52,647 nt of DNA from Streptomyces sp. NRRL WC-3742 (GTDB taxonomy: Bacteria > Actinomycetota > Actinomycetes > Streptomycetales > Streptomycetaceae): NCBI RefSeq assembly GCF_000720635.1, contig NZ_JOCF01000057.1, forward strand, positions 1-52,647, written 5' to 3'. Each line of letters opens with the position of its first letter. Within the stretch, counting starts at the first letter, position 1. The notes under the pieces are model-generated. The model was not told the origin of the DNA. It saw only the letters and a list, made by a program, of their open reading frames with translations, and ran no database searches. A program made the position numbers and the translations under genes. Positions 28,598-36,581 of this stretch are shown piece by piece.

Positions 28598-30355
28598 ATG
28601 TCACGGGAGGCCGCAAGCCGCCCCCTGGCCCGCGGGCTCGCCCTGCTGATGTCGCTGTTCCTGCTCGCGGCGGCGCCGATGCTCGGGCCCGGCTCCCGGG
28701 CTTTCGCGGCGTCCGTCGCGCTGACCGCGGACGGCTCCAGCTGGGCACAGCCGGCCATCGACCAGTGGCGCCAGGACGTCGGCCCGCAGGGCATCCAGAT
28801 CAGCTTCACCGGGAACGGTTCGGCGACCGGCCGCCAGTCCTGGGCGAACGGGGCGGACGACTTCACCGCCTCCGACGTGCCGTTCCGCTCCGCCCAGGAC
28901 CAGGGCGTGAGCCAGGCCAACCAGGCCAACTACACGGGCGGCAAGGAGGATCCGAAGTTCGGGTACTCCTACGTCCCGATCACCGCCGGTGGCACCACGT
29001 TCATGTACAACCTGACGGTCGGCGGCAAGCAGGTCCGCGACCTGCGGCTCTCCACGCAGACCGTCGTGGACATCTTCACCAACAAGATCACGAACTGGAA
29101 CGACCAGCGGATCACCAACGACTACGGCAAGCAGCTCCCCAGCAAGCCGATCACCCCGGTGGTCCGCTCGGACGGCTCCGGGGCCACCGCCCAGTTCACC
29201 CGCTGGATGGAGCACACCCACAAGGACCAGTGGGACGCGTACTGCAACTCCGTCAACGGCGTGCCCTGCGGTGACTACACCGAGTTCTACCCCCGCAGCG
29301 GCGACAAGATGACCGCGCTGAGCGGCTCGGACATCGTCGCCGGCTACATCAAGGCGCCGACCGGGGACGGCACCATCGGCTACGACGAGTACGCCTTCGC
29401 CAAGCTCAGCAACTGGCCGGTCGTGAAGGTGCTCAACCCGGCCGGCTACTACTCGCTGCCGACCGCCTCCAACGTGGCCATCGCGCTCACCGCCGCCAGG
29501 ATCCGCGGCGTCGACGACCAGACCCCGGCGAGCGACCCGAACTACCTGCAGCAGAACCTCGACGGCGTCTACACCAACAACGACCCGCGCTCCTACCCGA
29601 TCTCCAGCTACAGCTACCTGATCGTGCCGCGCGCCGGAGCCGCCCTGCCCCCGCCGGGCCGCTTCACCAACGAGAAGGGCGCGGCGCTCACCAAGTTCAT
29701 CTCGTACGTGCTGTGCGAGGGCCAGGCGGAGGCGGACGGCCTCGGGTACTCGCCGATCCCGCGCAACCTCGTCAAGGGCGGGCTGCTGCAGACCAAGTCG
29801 ATCCCGGGCAACGCCAGCCCGGTCGACCCGGCCACGCTGTCCAACTGCAACAACCCGACCTTCAACTCGGCCGGTGAGCTGACCATCCTGAAGAACGCAC
29901 CGCAGCCGAGCCCCTGCGACCAGGCGGGCCAGCCGCTGGACTGCGTCGTCGGCTCGGACGGCAAGGCGCAGAAGAAGGGCGGCTCCGACAACGGCGGCGG
30001 CGCGGCCGGCGGTACCGGTGGCAAGGGCGGCGGCGCCGGTGGCACGGGCGGTACCGGTGGTGGCGCCGGGGGCGCGGGCGACCCGAACGCGCCCGGTGCG
30101 GCGGCCGCGGCCGCCGACCCCAACGCCCCCGCCGACGGTCCCGAGGAGATCGACCCGCAGACCGGCCAGGTCGTGGCCCGCGGCCGCGGCGGTGCGACGG
30201 AGGTCGCGGCGAACGTGGTCGAGGTGTCCGGGCGGCCCGAGGACTGGACGCTGTCCACGCTGACGGCGCTGGAACTGCTCGCCGTCGTCCTGGTGCCGCC
30301 GCTGCTCGGGCGCCGACTGCTGCGCAAGCGGCGCGGCTCCGGCGGTGCCGCGTGA
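28598..30355 (+). CDS. pstS: PstS-like substrate-binding protein with Gly-rich linker and C-terminal membrane helix
   Basis: A 585-residue exported binding protein. The signal sequence ([20 protein letters not shown], cleavage near SRAFA) leads into the most canonical PstS domain of the locus: [39 protein letters not shown] and [17 protein letters not shown], which includes the Arg-Asp-Gly-Ser-Gly anion-binding loop. A Gly/Ala-rich linker (about 470-520) is followed by a membrane helix ([16 protein letters not shown]) and a basic end (RRLLRKRRG). ATG 28598 is chosen for AAGGAG seven bases away; an in-frame ATG at 28559 overlaps the pstA stop. It overlaps the sortase-fold gene by 4 bases. Confidence 0.88.
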   Translation: MSREAASRPLARGLALLMSLFLLAAAPMLGPGSRAFAASVALTADGSSWAQPAIDQWRQDVGPQGIQISFTGNGSATGRQSWANGADDFTASDVPFRSAQDQGVSQANQANYTGGKEDPKFGYSYVPITAGGTTFMYNLTVGGKQVRDLRLSTQTVVDIFTNKITNWNDQRITNDYGKQLPSKPITPVVRSDGSGATAQFTRWMEHTHKDQWDAYCNSVNGVPCGDYTEFYPRSGDKMTALSGSDIVAGYIKAPTGDGTIGYDEYAFAKLSNWPVVKVLNPAGYYSLPTASNVAIALTAARIRGVDDQTPASDPNYLQQNLDGVYTNNDPRSYPISSYSYLIVPRAGAALPPPGRFTNEKGAALTKFISYVLCEGQAEADGLGYSPIPRNLVKGGLLQTKSIPGNASPVDPATLSNCNNPTFNSAGELTILKNAPQPSPCDQAGQPLDCVVGSDGKAQKKGGSDNGGGAAGGTGGKGGGAGGTGGTGGGAGGAGDPNAPGAAAAAADPNAPADGPEEIDPQTGQVVARGRGGATEVAANVVEVSGRPEDWTLSTLTALELLAVVLVPPLLGRRLLRKRRGSGGAA

Positions 30356-31260
30356 CCGCCCCCGTGCTGGAGAAGCCGACCGCTCCGGCGGCGGCCCCCG
30401 CTCCCGCTCCGGCGCCCGTGGTGGAGACGGCCCGTCCGGCCGTCTCCGCCGGTCGGCGGCGGTTCCTGCAGGGCGCCTGGGCGGTGAGCCTGGCGGCCGC
30501 GCTGGTCATGGGCTTCGTCGGGTTCCTGTTCACGCTCTCGCACGTCCAGGAGCGGCACTACCAGTCCACCGCGTACAAGACGTTCAGGGACCAGCTGGGC
30601 CGGGCCGTCGCGCCCACCGGCTCGGCGCCGGACGGGGACCCGGTGGCGCTGATCGACATCCCGGCGATCGGGCTGCACCAGACCGTCGTCGTCGAGGGCA
30701 CCACCGGCCGGGACCTGATGCGCGGGCCCGGCCACCGGCGGGACACCGCACTGCCCGGGCAGGCCGGGGTGGCCGTGGTGTTCGGCCGGGGCGCCACCTT
30801 CGGGGCGCCGTTCGCGCAGCTGTCCAAGCTGCGGGTCGGCGACAGGATCGAGGCCGTCACCGCGCAGGGCAGGTACACCTACACCGTCAACGTGTACGGC
30901 GACGGCGACCACCCGATCGTCGACCCGGCCCGCAACCGGCTGGTGCTCGTCACCGGCGACTCCGACTGGATCCCCGGCTCCACGGTGCTGATCGGCGCCC
31001 GCCTCGACGGGGCCGCCGAGCAGAACCCCGGCGGCCGGCCCGCGACCGTCCCGTACGACAAGGCGCTGGCCGCCGACAAGGGCGCGCTGGCCACGCTGCA
31101 GCTCTGGTCGCTCGCCCTGCTCGGCGCGGTGGTCGGCGGGCTGCTGCTGGCCCGGTACTGGCGGCGCTCGGCCGTCTACCTGACCGCGGCGCCGGTCGTC
31201 GGCGCCCTGCTGTGGGCGGTCTACGAGAACGCCGCCGCCCTGCTGCCCAACCTCTACTGA
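30352..31260 (+). CDS. Class-E sortase-fold membrane protein, catalytic residues missing
   Basis: A 302-residue protein: a Pro/Ala-rich cytoplasmic start, a membrane helix (about 40-60), an extracytoplasmic sortase domain (about 98-225), then two more helices (about 247-266 and 272-290). The domain follows class-E sortases closely ([54 protein letters not shown]). But the active-site His of the usual AGHR is Arg146 in VFGRGATFG, the TC cysteine is Gly202 in [10 protein letters not shown], and the catalytic Arg position is Thr210 in PGSTVLIGA. It is therefore predicted inactive as a transpeptidase and may be structural or ligand-binding. It overlaps the pstS-like gene by 4 bases (GTGA). Confidence 0.85.
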   Translation: MTAPVLEKPTAPAAAPAPAPAPVVETARPAVSAGRRRFLQGAWAVSLAAALVMGFVGFLFTLSHVQERHYQSTAYKTFRDQLGRAVAPTGSAPDGDPVALIDIPAIGLHQTVVVEGTTGRDLMRGPGHRRDTALPGQAGVAVVFGRGATFGAPFAQLSKLRVGDRIEAVTAQGRYTYTVNVYGDGDHPIVDPARNRLVLVTGDSDWIPGSTVLIGARLDGAAEQNPGGRPATVPYDKALAADKGALATLQLWSLALLGAVVGGLLLARYWRRSAVYLTAAPVVGALLWAVYENAAALLPNLY

Positions 31261-31283
31261 CGCGCGCCCGGAGGACCGTACCG

Positions 31284-32189
31284 ATGACCGACACCACGCA
31301 GCAGCAGCCGCAGCAGGACGCGGCCGTGGCTGACACCCTCACCCTCCCGGCTCCCCCTGCGCCGGCGGCTCCGCCCGTACCGCCCGCGGGGCCGGTGGGG
31401 CCGCCCGCCGGCCCGCTGGCCGGGCTGGAGACCCGGGACCTCTCCGCCTGGTTCGGCTCCCACAAGGTGCTGGAGCGGGTCTCGCTGGCGATGCCCGCCG
31501 GGGAGGTCACCGCGCTGATCGGGCCCTCGGGGTGCGGCAAGTCCACCTACCTGCGCACCCTCAACCGGATGCACGAGATGGTGCGCGGCGCCGCCCTCGC
31601 CGGGGAGGTGCTGCTCGACGGCGACGACGTGTACCGGGCCGGGCGCCGCCCCGCCGAGGTGCGGCGCCGGATCGGGATGGTGTTCCAGCGGCCCAACCCG
31701 TTCCCGGCGATGTCCATCGAGGACAACGTGGCGAGCGGGCTCAAGCTCGCCGGGATCAAGGTGTCCAAGGACGAGCGCCGGCACCTGGTGGAGACCAGCC
31801 TGCGCCGGGCCGGACTCTGGGACGAGGTCGCCACCCGGCTGCAGACCCCCGGCGGCTCGCTCTCCGGCGGTCAGCAGCAACGCCTGTGCATCGCACGGTC
31901 GTTGGCCGTCTCGCCCGACATCCTGCTGATGGACGAGCCCTGTTCGGCGCTCGACCCGACCTCCACCCGGCGGGTCGAGGAGACGATCCAGGAGCTGCGC
32001 GGGCGGCTCACCATCGTCATCGTCACGCACAACATGCAGCAGGCGCAGCGCGTTTCGCAGAGCTGCGCGTTCTTCCTCGCGACCCACGACACCCCCGGGC
32101 GGATCGTCGAGGCCGGGCCGACCGAGCAGGTCTTCGGCAGCCCGCGCGACCAGCGGACCTCCGACTACGTCAACGGGCGCTTCGGCTGA
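31284..32189 (+). CDS. pstB: Pst-type ABC transporter ATP-binding protein
   Basis: A 301-residue ATPase that powers the PstC/PstA channel. Walker A is GPSGCGKST (Lys86), the Q-loop [12 protein letters not shown], the signature [16 protein letters not shown], Walker [14 protein letters not shown], and the switch His is in [12 protein letters not shown]. The QRPNPFP sequence is typical of PstB. A Pro/Ala-rich N-terminal extension of about 45 residues is unusual for PstB and resembles those on PstA and the sortase-fold protein. GGAGGA precedes ATG 31284. Its last 20 bases overlap the convergent HAD gene. Confidence 0.94.
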   Translation: MTDTTQQQPQQDAAVADTLTLPAPPAPAAPPVPPAGPVGPPAGPLAGLETRDLSAWFGSHKVLERVSLAMPAGEVTALIGPSGCGKSTYLRTLNRMHEMVRGAALAGEVLLDGDDVYRAGRRPAEVRRRIGMVFQRPNPFPAMSIEDNVASGLKLAGIKVSKDERRHLVETSLRRAGLWDEVATRLQTPGGSLSGGQQQRLCIARSLAVSPDILLMDEPCSALDPTSTRRVEETIQELRGRLTIVIVTHNMQQAQRVSQSCAFFLATHDTPGRIVEAGPTEQVFGSPRDQRTSDYVNGRFG

Positions 32190-33021
32190 GCAACTCCTCG
32201 AGGACGGCGGCGACGCCGTCCTGCTCGTTGCTCACGGTGTGCAGGTCGACGGCCGCCAGGACCTGGGGGTGCGCGTTGGCCACGGCGTAGGCGGTGCCCG
32301 CCCAGGCCAGCATCTCCAGGTCGTTCGGCATGTCGCCGAAGGCCACCACCTCGCTCCGGTCGATCCCGTGCCCGGCGCACCAGGCCGCCAGCGTGCTGGC
32401 CTTGGTGACGCCGGGCGCGCTGATCTCCAGCAGCGGGATCGGCGCGGAGCGGGTGATCTCGGCGAGGTGGCCGGCGGCGGCGCGGGCCTCGGTCAGCAGG
32501 GTGTCCGGGTCCAGGTCGGGATGCTTGGCGAGCAGCTTGAACAGGCCGCGCACCGGGCCGCCGTCGCCCAGGAGCTCCTCGGCCGGACCGATGGGGTGGT
32601 CCGTCTGCTCGCCCCACATCGGCACCACGTACTCGGGCTCCCGGGCGAAGCCCTCCGGGTACTCGAAGGCGAAGGCCGTACCCGGCAGCTTGGCCCGCAG
32701 GATCTCCACCACGGCCAGCGCCGCGTCGACGGCGAGCGGGAACGACTCCAGCAGCTCCCCGCGCCGCACGTCCACGACCGCGCCGCCGTTGGAACAGATC
32801 GCCACCCCGTGACCGCCGATGTGCGCGCTCAGCTGCTCCATCCACCGGGGAGGACGGCCGGTCACGAACACCACCTGCACCCCGGCCGCCTCGGCCGCCG
32901 CGAGGGCGGCGGCGGTGCGGTCGGTGACGGTGCCGCCTGAGCAGAGCAGGGTGCCGTCCAGATCGGTGGCGACGAGGCGGAGGGCGGGGCGAGGTTCGGT
33001 CACCGGTCCATCTTCGCCCAT
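32170..33021 (-). CDS. Cof-type HAD-superfamily phosphatase
   Basis: A 283-residue HAD phosphatase of the Cof/YidA class. Motif I is [10 protein letters not shown], motif [12 protein letters not shown], and the C-terminal motifs are [12 protein letters not shown] (Lys) and [18 protein letters not shown] (motif IV acids). The C2 cap lies in the middle (about 80-185). Such enzymes remove phosphate from sugar phosphates, FMN or PLP. The start at 33021 follows GGGAGGG with rather long spacing; GTG 33003 is an alternative. Confidence 0.9.
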   Translation of the reverse strand: MGEDGPVTEPRPALRLVATDLDGTLLCSGGTVTDRTAAALAAAEAAGVQVVFVTGRPPRWMEQLSAHIGGHGVAICSNGGAVVDVRRGELLESFPLAVDAALAVVEILRAKLPGTAFAFEYPEGFAREPEYVVPMWGEQTDHPIGPAEELLGDGGPVRGLFKLLAKHPDLDPDTLLTEARAAAGHLAEITRSAPIPLLEISAPGVTKASTLAAWCAGHGIDRSEVVAFGDMPNDLEMLAWAGTAYAVANAHPQVLAAVDLHTVSNEQDGVAAVLEELLSRSAR

Positions 33022-33156
33022 GGGCCGGGGAAGGCCCTCCCTGGGCCTTTTCCGGGCCTTCTTCGGCCGGGAAGGTGCTGATTCCGGCCGATCTGCGCGA
33101 GTAGACGCCCTTCGGCGTGTCGCGGCGTGTCGGGGCCTCTCACCCCGGGCAGAGGA

Positions 33157-33850
33157 TCACCGTGGCCACCACGTCGGCAGGAAGAGCGATGCCCACTCGC
33201 CAGCTCCGCGAAGAGTGCTCCCCGACCACCACCCCCGATACCGAACCGGCCGTTGCCCCGTCCCGCGACCCGGTCCTCCTCGGCGACGTCCTCTTCCACA
33301 CCCTCGCCGAAATCGCCCGCCGCGCCCCCGCCCCCGCCCTGCCCCCGCAGCGCTCCCGCCCGCACCCGTGAGCGGGTGGTCGGGGGTGTCGAGCCAGGGC
33401 TGCTGGCCGGTTTCCGTAACGGTGAGGCCGAGGGGCTCGGGGCCGGGGCTGCTCTGGTCCTGCCACCAGGTGTAGGCGGCCTCGATCTCGTCCCAGAGAC
33501 GGCGGGGGCCGTGGTGGTGGACGGTGAAGCGGTCGTGCTCGCGGTCGACGGCCGCCCAGGAGCGGGCGTCGGTGGTGGCGACCCAGAGGCGGTCGGCGTC
33601 GGTGTCCCAGGCCGCCCAGACGTCGGGGAGGGTGGTCGACACGGGGGATGGGCGGGGCCTGGCGCTGGTTGCGTACGAGCACGGGCGCGGCGCAGGGGCT
33701 GAACCGCCCTTCGGCGTGATCCTCGGCGACGGTGAGCCTGAGCAGGCCCCAGGTGATCATCGGGCTGTCCCATGGGGTGAGGATGATTCCGCCGGGCTCG
33801 GCCTGCTCGACCCAGGCCCAGGGGACTCGGCGGACGGCCGAGATGGCGAT
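33157..33850 (-). pseudogene. Remnant of a protein-L-isoaspartate-O-methyltransferase-like maturation enzyme, C-terminal part
   Basis: Three minus-strand frames together spell the C-terminal half of a methyltransferase of the type found with FxLD lanthipeptide and ATP-grasp peptide clusters. APYDRV lies in one frame near 33850; AVRRVPWAWVEQAEPGGI and LTPWDSPMITWGLLRLTVAE lie in a second (about 33640-33840); WAAWDTDADRLW, HHHGPRRLWDEIEAAYTWW and QPWLDTPDHPL lie in a third (about 33368-33642). Joining them needs two frameshifts, near 33845 and near 33640. Beyond about 33368 the last frame continues as non-protein-like Arg/Gly sequence to 33157. The recognition is by eye from conserved strings, and the decay is visible directly. 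Confidence 0.6.
33162..33371 (+). CDS. Small hypothetical protein
   Basis: A possible 69-residue gene from GTG 33162 (GAGGATCACC just upstream; an ATG start at 33189 is also possible). The predicted sequence (MPTRQLREECSP; RDPVLLGDVLFHTLAEIARR) has one amphipathic helix and a Pro-rich end. It runs against the decayed methyltransferase remnant on the other strand, so it may be a chance frame. No family recognised. Confidence 0.3.
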   Translation: MATTSAGRAMPTRQLREECSPTTTPDTEPAVAPSRDPVLLGDVLFHTLAEIARRAPAPALPPQRSRPHP

Positions 33851-34338
33851 GGACCCGGTCGTACGGCGCCTGGCGGGGGGCGAAGGTCGAGATCCCGCAG
33901 CTTCCTGATGACGATCGACGGCGCCGAGGATGGCCAGATATCGCCGTCATTCACCTGTGTCGCGAGAGCGACGTCGGAGTACGCCTCCTCGAACCACCGC
34001 CTGTCATCGCTTGGTAGATCGCACGGCTCATAGCCACCCAGCCCGCGGCCGGAGGTGGCGTCGCGCCCGGCCTGGATCGTCACAGGCATCACACGGGAGC
34101 CGTCACCGACGAGGATGCGAACGATCTGGCAGGACGGCCGCCGGATCGCGACGACCATGCGCGTTTGGCAGCCGGTCGTAATGGCGTTGGTCGCCAACTC
34201 GCTGACGATCAGGGCGGCATCGTCCACCAGGTCGTCCAGCATCCACTCCCGCAGCTTCGCGCACACCAGCCGCTGAGCCGCCTCCACCGACTCCGGCAGG
34301 TAGGGCAGGCATGTGATTCGGAAGATCTGGGAGCTCAC
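33757..34338 (-). pseudogene. Chimeric frame: N-terminal ATPase (anti-sigma/HATPase) fragment joined to methyltransferase N-terminal fragment
   Basis: The 193-codon frame starts as an RsbW-like ATP-binding protein (CLPYLPESVEAAQRLV; DDAALIVSELATNAI, the N-box; RDATSGRGL, the G2-like box). At about residue 95 it switches to sequence typical of the same maturation methyltransferase (SDDRRWFEEAYSDVALATQV, then NDGDIWPSS and SIVIRKLRDLDLRPPPGAV). The SAM-binding core that should follow (the GTGTG region) is missing, and the frame runs out in a Pro/Ser tail. This reads as an in-frame deletion fusion of two neighbouring genes followed by decay. The start GTG 34338 faces the flavoprotein start only two bases away and has no ribosome site. 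Confidence 0.6.
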
Positions 34339-34340
34339 GG

Positions 34341-34898
34341 TTGAGTGAGCACCGCGCGCCGTTCCTCTACATCGTCGTCTGTGCAGCGGGTGTCGCGGAT
34401 GGTGTGAGCGAACTGATCTCCGCAGCCCACAAGGAGGGTTGGCGAGTAGGCGTGATCGCCACCCCCAATGCGCTCGCTCTCATGGACCAGGAAGCCATCG
34501 AGGCTTTGACCGGCTATCCGATCCGCTCGGGATGGCGCACACCAGGCGCTCCGAAGCCACTGCCGCCGGCTGATGCCATCGCGGTCGCTCCGGCCACGTT
34601 CAACACGGTCAACAAGCGGGCAGCCGGCATATCCGACACGCTTGCGCTCGCCGTTCTCTGCGAGGCATACGGTCCCGGTATCCCCATGGCCATGCAGCCC
34701 TACGTCAACTCCGCCCTGGCCGCGCACCCCGCCTATGCGGAGAGCCTGGCCCGGCTCCGTTCGATGGGTGTGATGATCGGGGACTTCGCTCCCCACGAGG
34801 CCAATTCCGGTGGAGCCCGAGCCACTTACAACTGGATCAGCGTCCTCGATCTGCTCCGGCCCGTGATTCAGGCGATGCGGAGTGGGCTTTCAACGTGA
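34341..34898 (+). CDS. Flavoprotein (HFCD/phosphopantothenoylcysteine decarboxylase-like)
   Basis: A 185-residue Rossmann-like flavoprotein. It shows the N-terminal strand and loop (LYIVVCAAGVADGVSELI), GWRVGVIATPNAL, the substrate/FMN region DAIAVAPATFNTVNKRAAGI with SDTLALAVLCEA, and PYVNSALAAHPAY. Such stand-alone flavoproteins are common in Streptomyces and related to LanD/PPC decarboxylases; no cysteine decarboxylation substrate is evident here. The start is TTG 34341 with GGGAG about 8 bases upstream. Base composition here is visibly less GC-rich than the rest of the window, suggesting acquired DNA. Confidence 0.78.
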   Translation: MSEHRAPFLYIVVCAAGVADGVSELISAAHKEGWRVGVIATPNALALMDQEAIEALTGYPIRSGWRTPGAPKPLPPADAIAVAPATFNTVNKRAAGISDTLALAVLCEAYGPGIPMAMQPYVNSALAAHPAYAESLARLRSMGVMIGDFAPHEANSGGARATYNWISVLDLLRPVIQAMRSGLST

Positions 34899-34928
34899 CA
34901 CCGGGGTCCTCTCGGGCGGCGACCCTAC

Positions 34929-34957
34929 GCAGGAAGTCGGCCCGGCCGACTTCCTGC
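34929..34957. repeat. Hairpin repeat, copy 1 (13-bp stem)
   Basis: The arms are GCAGGAAGTCGGC (34929-34941) and GCCGACTTCCTGC (34945-34957), with a CCG loop. The same hairpin recurs at 35774-35806. Between two convergent stops it could serve as a bidirectional terminator for the flavoprotein and reductase genes. Confidence 0.75.
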
Positions 34958-34966
34958 GCACGATTT

Positions 34967-35557
34967 CTACCTGACCCAGCTGGTCTCCACGATGCCGCAG
35001 GCGTAGGCGGCCGAGTGGGCGGCCCGGTAGTTCCGCGTGGCGAGCCAGGCTCCGAAGATGCTGTTGCCCTCGCCCGCGAAACCGGGGTTGGTGAACAGCC
35101 GGAGTTCGTCGGCCAGGCCCTCCCGCAGCAGGGAGGAGACCAGGCCGGCGCCACCGAAGCAGACCAGGTCCCCGCCAGCCTGTTCCTTCGCCTGTTCCAC
35201 GGTGTCGGTCAGCTCGCCGTTGAGCACTGTGGTCCGTGGCCAGTCGAGTTCGGGCCTGCCCGACCGGCTCAGGACAAACTTGGGGAGCGCGCCGATGGCC
35301 CGGCTGAACTCCCAGTCGGGATCACCAGGATGCTGCTCCGCCATCCGGCCCCAGTGCCCCAGGTAGCCCTCGTCCGCCATGGGCCGGCTCAGCAGGATGC
35401 CCGAGGCGCCGGTGAGCAGGCCGTTGAAGGCCGCGCGGAGGTCCGCGCTCCACGGCCAGTCGGGGCCCCAGTTCCACAACTGCCAGTTGGCGTCCGACAG
35501 GCTGCTGTCGACGTAGCCGTCGATGGAGATCTGCATCGCCACAGTCAGGCGGCTCAT
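34967..35557 (-). CDS. Dihydrofolate-reductase-like (RibD C-terminal domain) protein
   Basis: A 196-residue NADPH-dependent reductase-like protein of the RibD_C/DHFR fold. It shows LTVAMQISIDGYVD at the N-terminus, GILLSRPMADEGYLGHW, KFVLSRSGRPELDW, and GGDLVCFGGAGLVSSLLREG (the nucleotide-binding GGA loop), then DELRLFTNPGFAGEG. Stand-alone proteins of this type are very common in Streptomyces and are not true folate enzymes. Start ATG 35557 follows GGGGACGGAAG. Near-identical hairpins at 34929 and 35774 bracket the gene. Confidence 0.84.
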   Translation of the reverse strand: MSRLTVAMQISIDGYVDSSLSDANWQLWNWGPDWPWSADLRAAFNGLLTGASGILLSRPMADEGYLGHWGRMAEQHPGDPDWEFSRAIGALPKFVLSRSGRPELDWPRTTVLNGELTDTVEQAKEQAGGDLVCFGGAGLVSSLLREGLADELRLFTNPGFAGEGNSIFGAWLATRNYRAAHSAAYACGIVETSWVR

Positions 35558-35869
35558 GATTCTTCCGTCCCCTCGTCATGGTCAGGACTGCGGACAGCTC
35601 GGAGGCCGTCCCCAGTCTCACCCGACGAGTGCCACCTGGAGTCGCCGGGCCCCCGATCCGAGTCGACATCGAGACGATAGCTCGGACGACTGACGGCATA
35701 TCAAACAAGCCACTCCCAAGGTCTGTTGAGGGCGAGGGCGGCATGGGTGATGCCACCGTTCACGTGTAGTAGCGCGCAGGAAGTCGGCCGGGCCGACTTC
35801 CTGCGCAACGGGACTGGTGGGGTGGCGGGTTCCCTATCTCAGTCACTCTGCTGCCGGATACCGTCCGGC
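35558..35869. other. Intergenic region with no supported gene
   Basis: This 312-base stretch should contain the reductase promoter on its left side. Its only clear structure is the hairpin at 35774-35806. No frame here looks coding. Confidence 0.5.
35774..35806. repeat. Hairpin repeat, copy 2 (about 15-16-bp stem)
   Basis: The arms are GCGCAGGAAGTCGGCC (35774-35789) and GGCCGACTTCCTGCGC (35791-35806). It contains the complete stem of copy 1 at 34929-34957, extended at both ends, but here no gene ends beside it. Confidence 0.75.
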
Positions 35870-36106
35870 ATGGAGCCTGGCAACAATGTCTGGGGATCTC
35901 TGCCGGGGGCAGCCAGCGCCGAAAGCGCAGCGGAGCTGTTCCGCGGGGCCGGTTGGCGGGTGCGTTGCTCAAGCTGGACCGAGTTCGAGGTCGAGTGCGG
36001 CTACGCCGAGCTCGAGCGAAGGATGCGAGCATGTCTGTACGGAATGACGTTCTCGTTGTGGTCGACCTGCAGAACGGGTTCATCCGTGATTCCTCCAGGC
36101 CGCTGA
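35870..36106 (+). pseudogene. Truncated fragment of a small actinobacterial protein
   Basis: A 78-codon frame from ATG 35870. Its middle (SAAELFRGAGWRVRCSSWTE, then FEVECGYAELE) looks like the N-terminal part of a small alpha/beta protein common in Streptomyces, but after about residue 52 it turns into an out-of-frame reading of the isochorismatase gene, which it overlaps by 76 bases. I take it as a gene cut short by recombination. The family recognition is weak. Confidence 0.35.
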
Positions 36107-36567
36107 TCCCGGTCGTCGCCGCGCTGGTCGATCAGTGGCAACGGCACGGCAAGGACGTGGTCTTCACCCGGTACGTCAACTATCCGGGGAGCCCGTTCGA
36201 GCGGTTGATCCACTGGACGAAGTGCCAGTCCTCCCCTGAGATCGACATCGTTCCCGAGCTGGCCGAGCAGGCGCGGCGGGCCACAGCAGTTTTGGACAAG
36301 AGGATCTACAGCCTGTTCACCGAGGAGGGCACGGAGCTGGTCCGCCGGCACGGCTGGACGGACCTCTACATCTGCGGCATCGCCACGGAGAGTTGCGTCC
36401 TGAAGACCGCTGTCGACGCCTTCGAGCGCGACCTCACCCCCTGGCTGCTGGAGGACGCCACGGCCAGCCAAGCAGGCCAGGAAGCCCATGAGGCGGGCCT
36501 CCTGGTCGCGAGCCGGTTCATCGGGCGTGGTCAGATCATCACCACGGCCGACGCCTCGCCGGGGTGA
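36031..36567 (+). CDS. Isochorismatase-family cysteine hydrolase
   Basis: A 178-residue cysteine hydrolase. The catalytic triad is visible: Asp12 in VLVVVDLQNGF, Lys90 in AVLDKRIYSLF, and Cys122 in ICGIATESCVLKTA. The family includes isochorismatases, nicotinamidases and N-carbamoylsarcosine amidases. The Cys-containing members like this one usually hydrolyse amides, so nicotinamidase-like activity is more likely than isochorismatase activity. The start is ATG 36031 with AAGGA upstream; the frame extends to 35953 without good reason. Confidence 0.84.
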   Translation: MSVRNDVLVVVDLQNGFIRDSSRPLIPVVAALVDQWQRHGKDVVFTRYVNYPGSPFERLIHWTKCQSSPEIDIVPELAEQARRATAVLDKRIYSLFTEEGTELVRRHGWTDLYICGIATESCVLKTAVDAFERDLTPWLLEDATASQAGQEAHEAGLLVASRFIGRGQIITTADASPG

Positions 36568-36581
36568 TCCCTGCACAGGGG

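Noticed and set aside
33117..33371. FxLD-type lanthipeptide precursor next to the methyltransferase remnant
   Set aside because: Neither the small plus-strand frame nor the minus strand shows an FxLD motif followed by a Cys/Ser/Thr-rich core.
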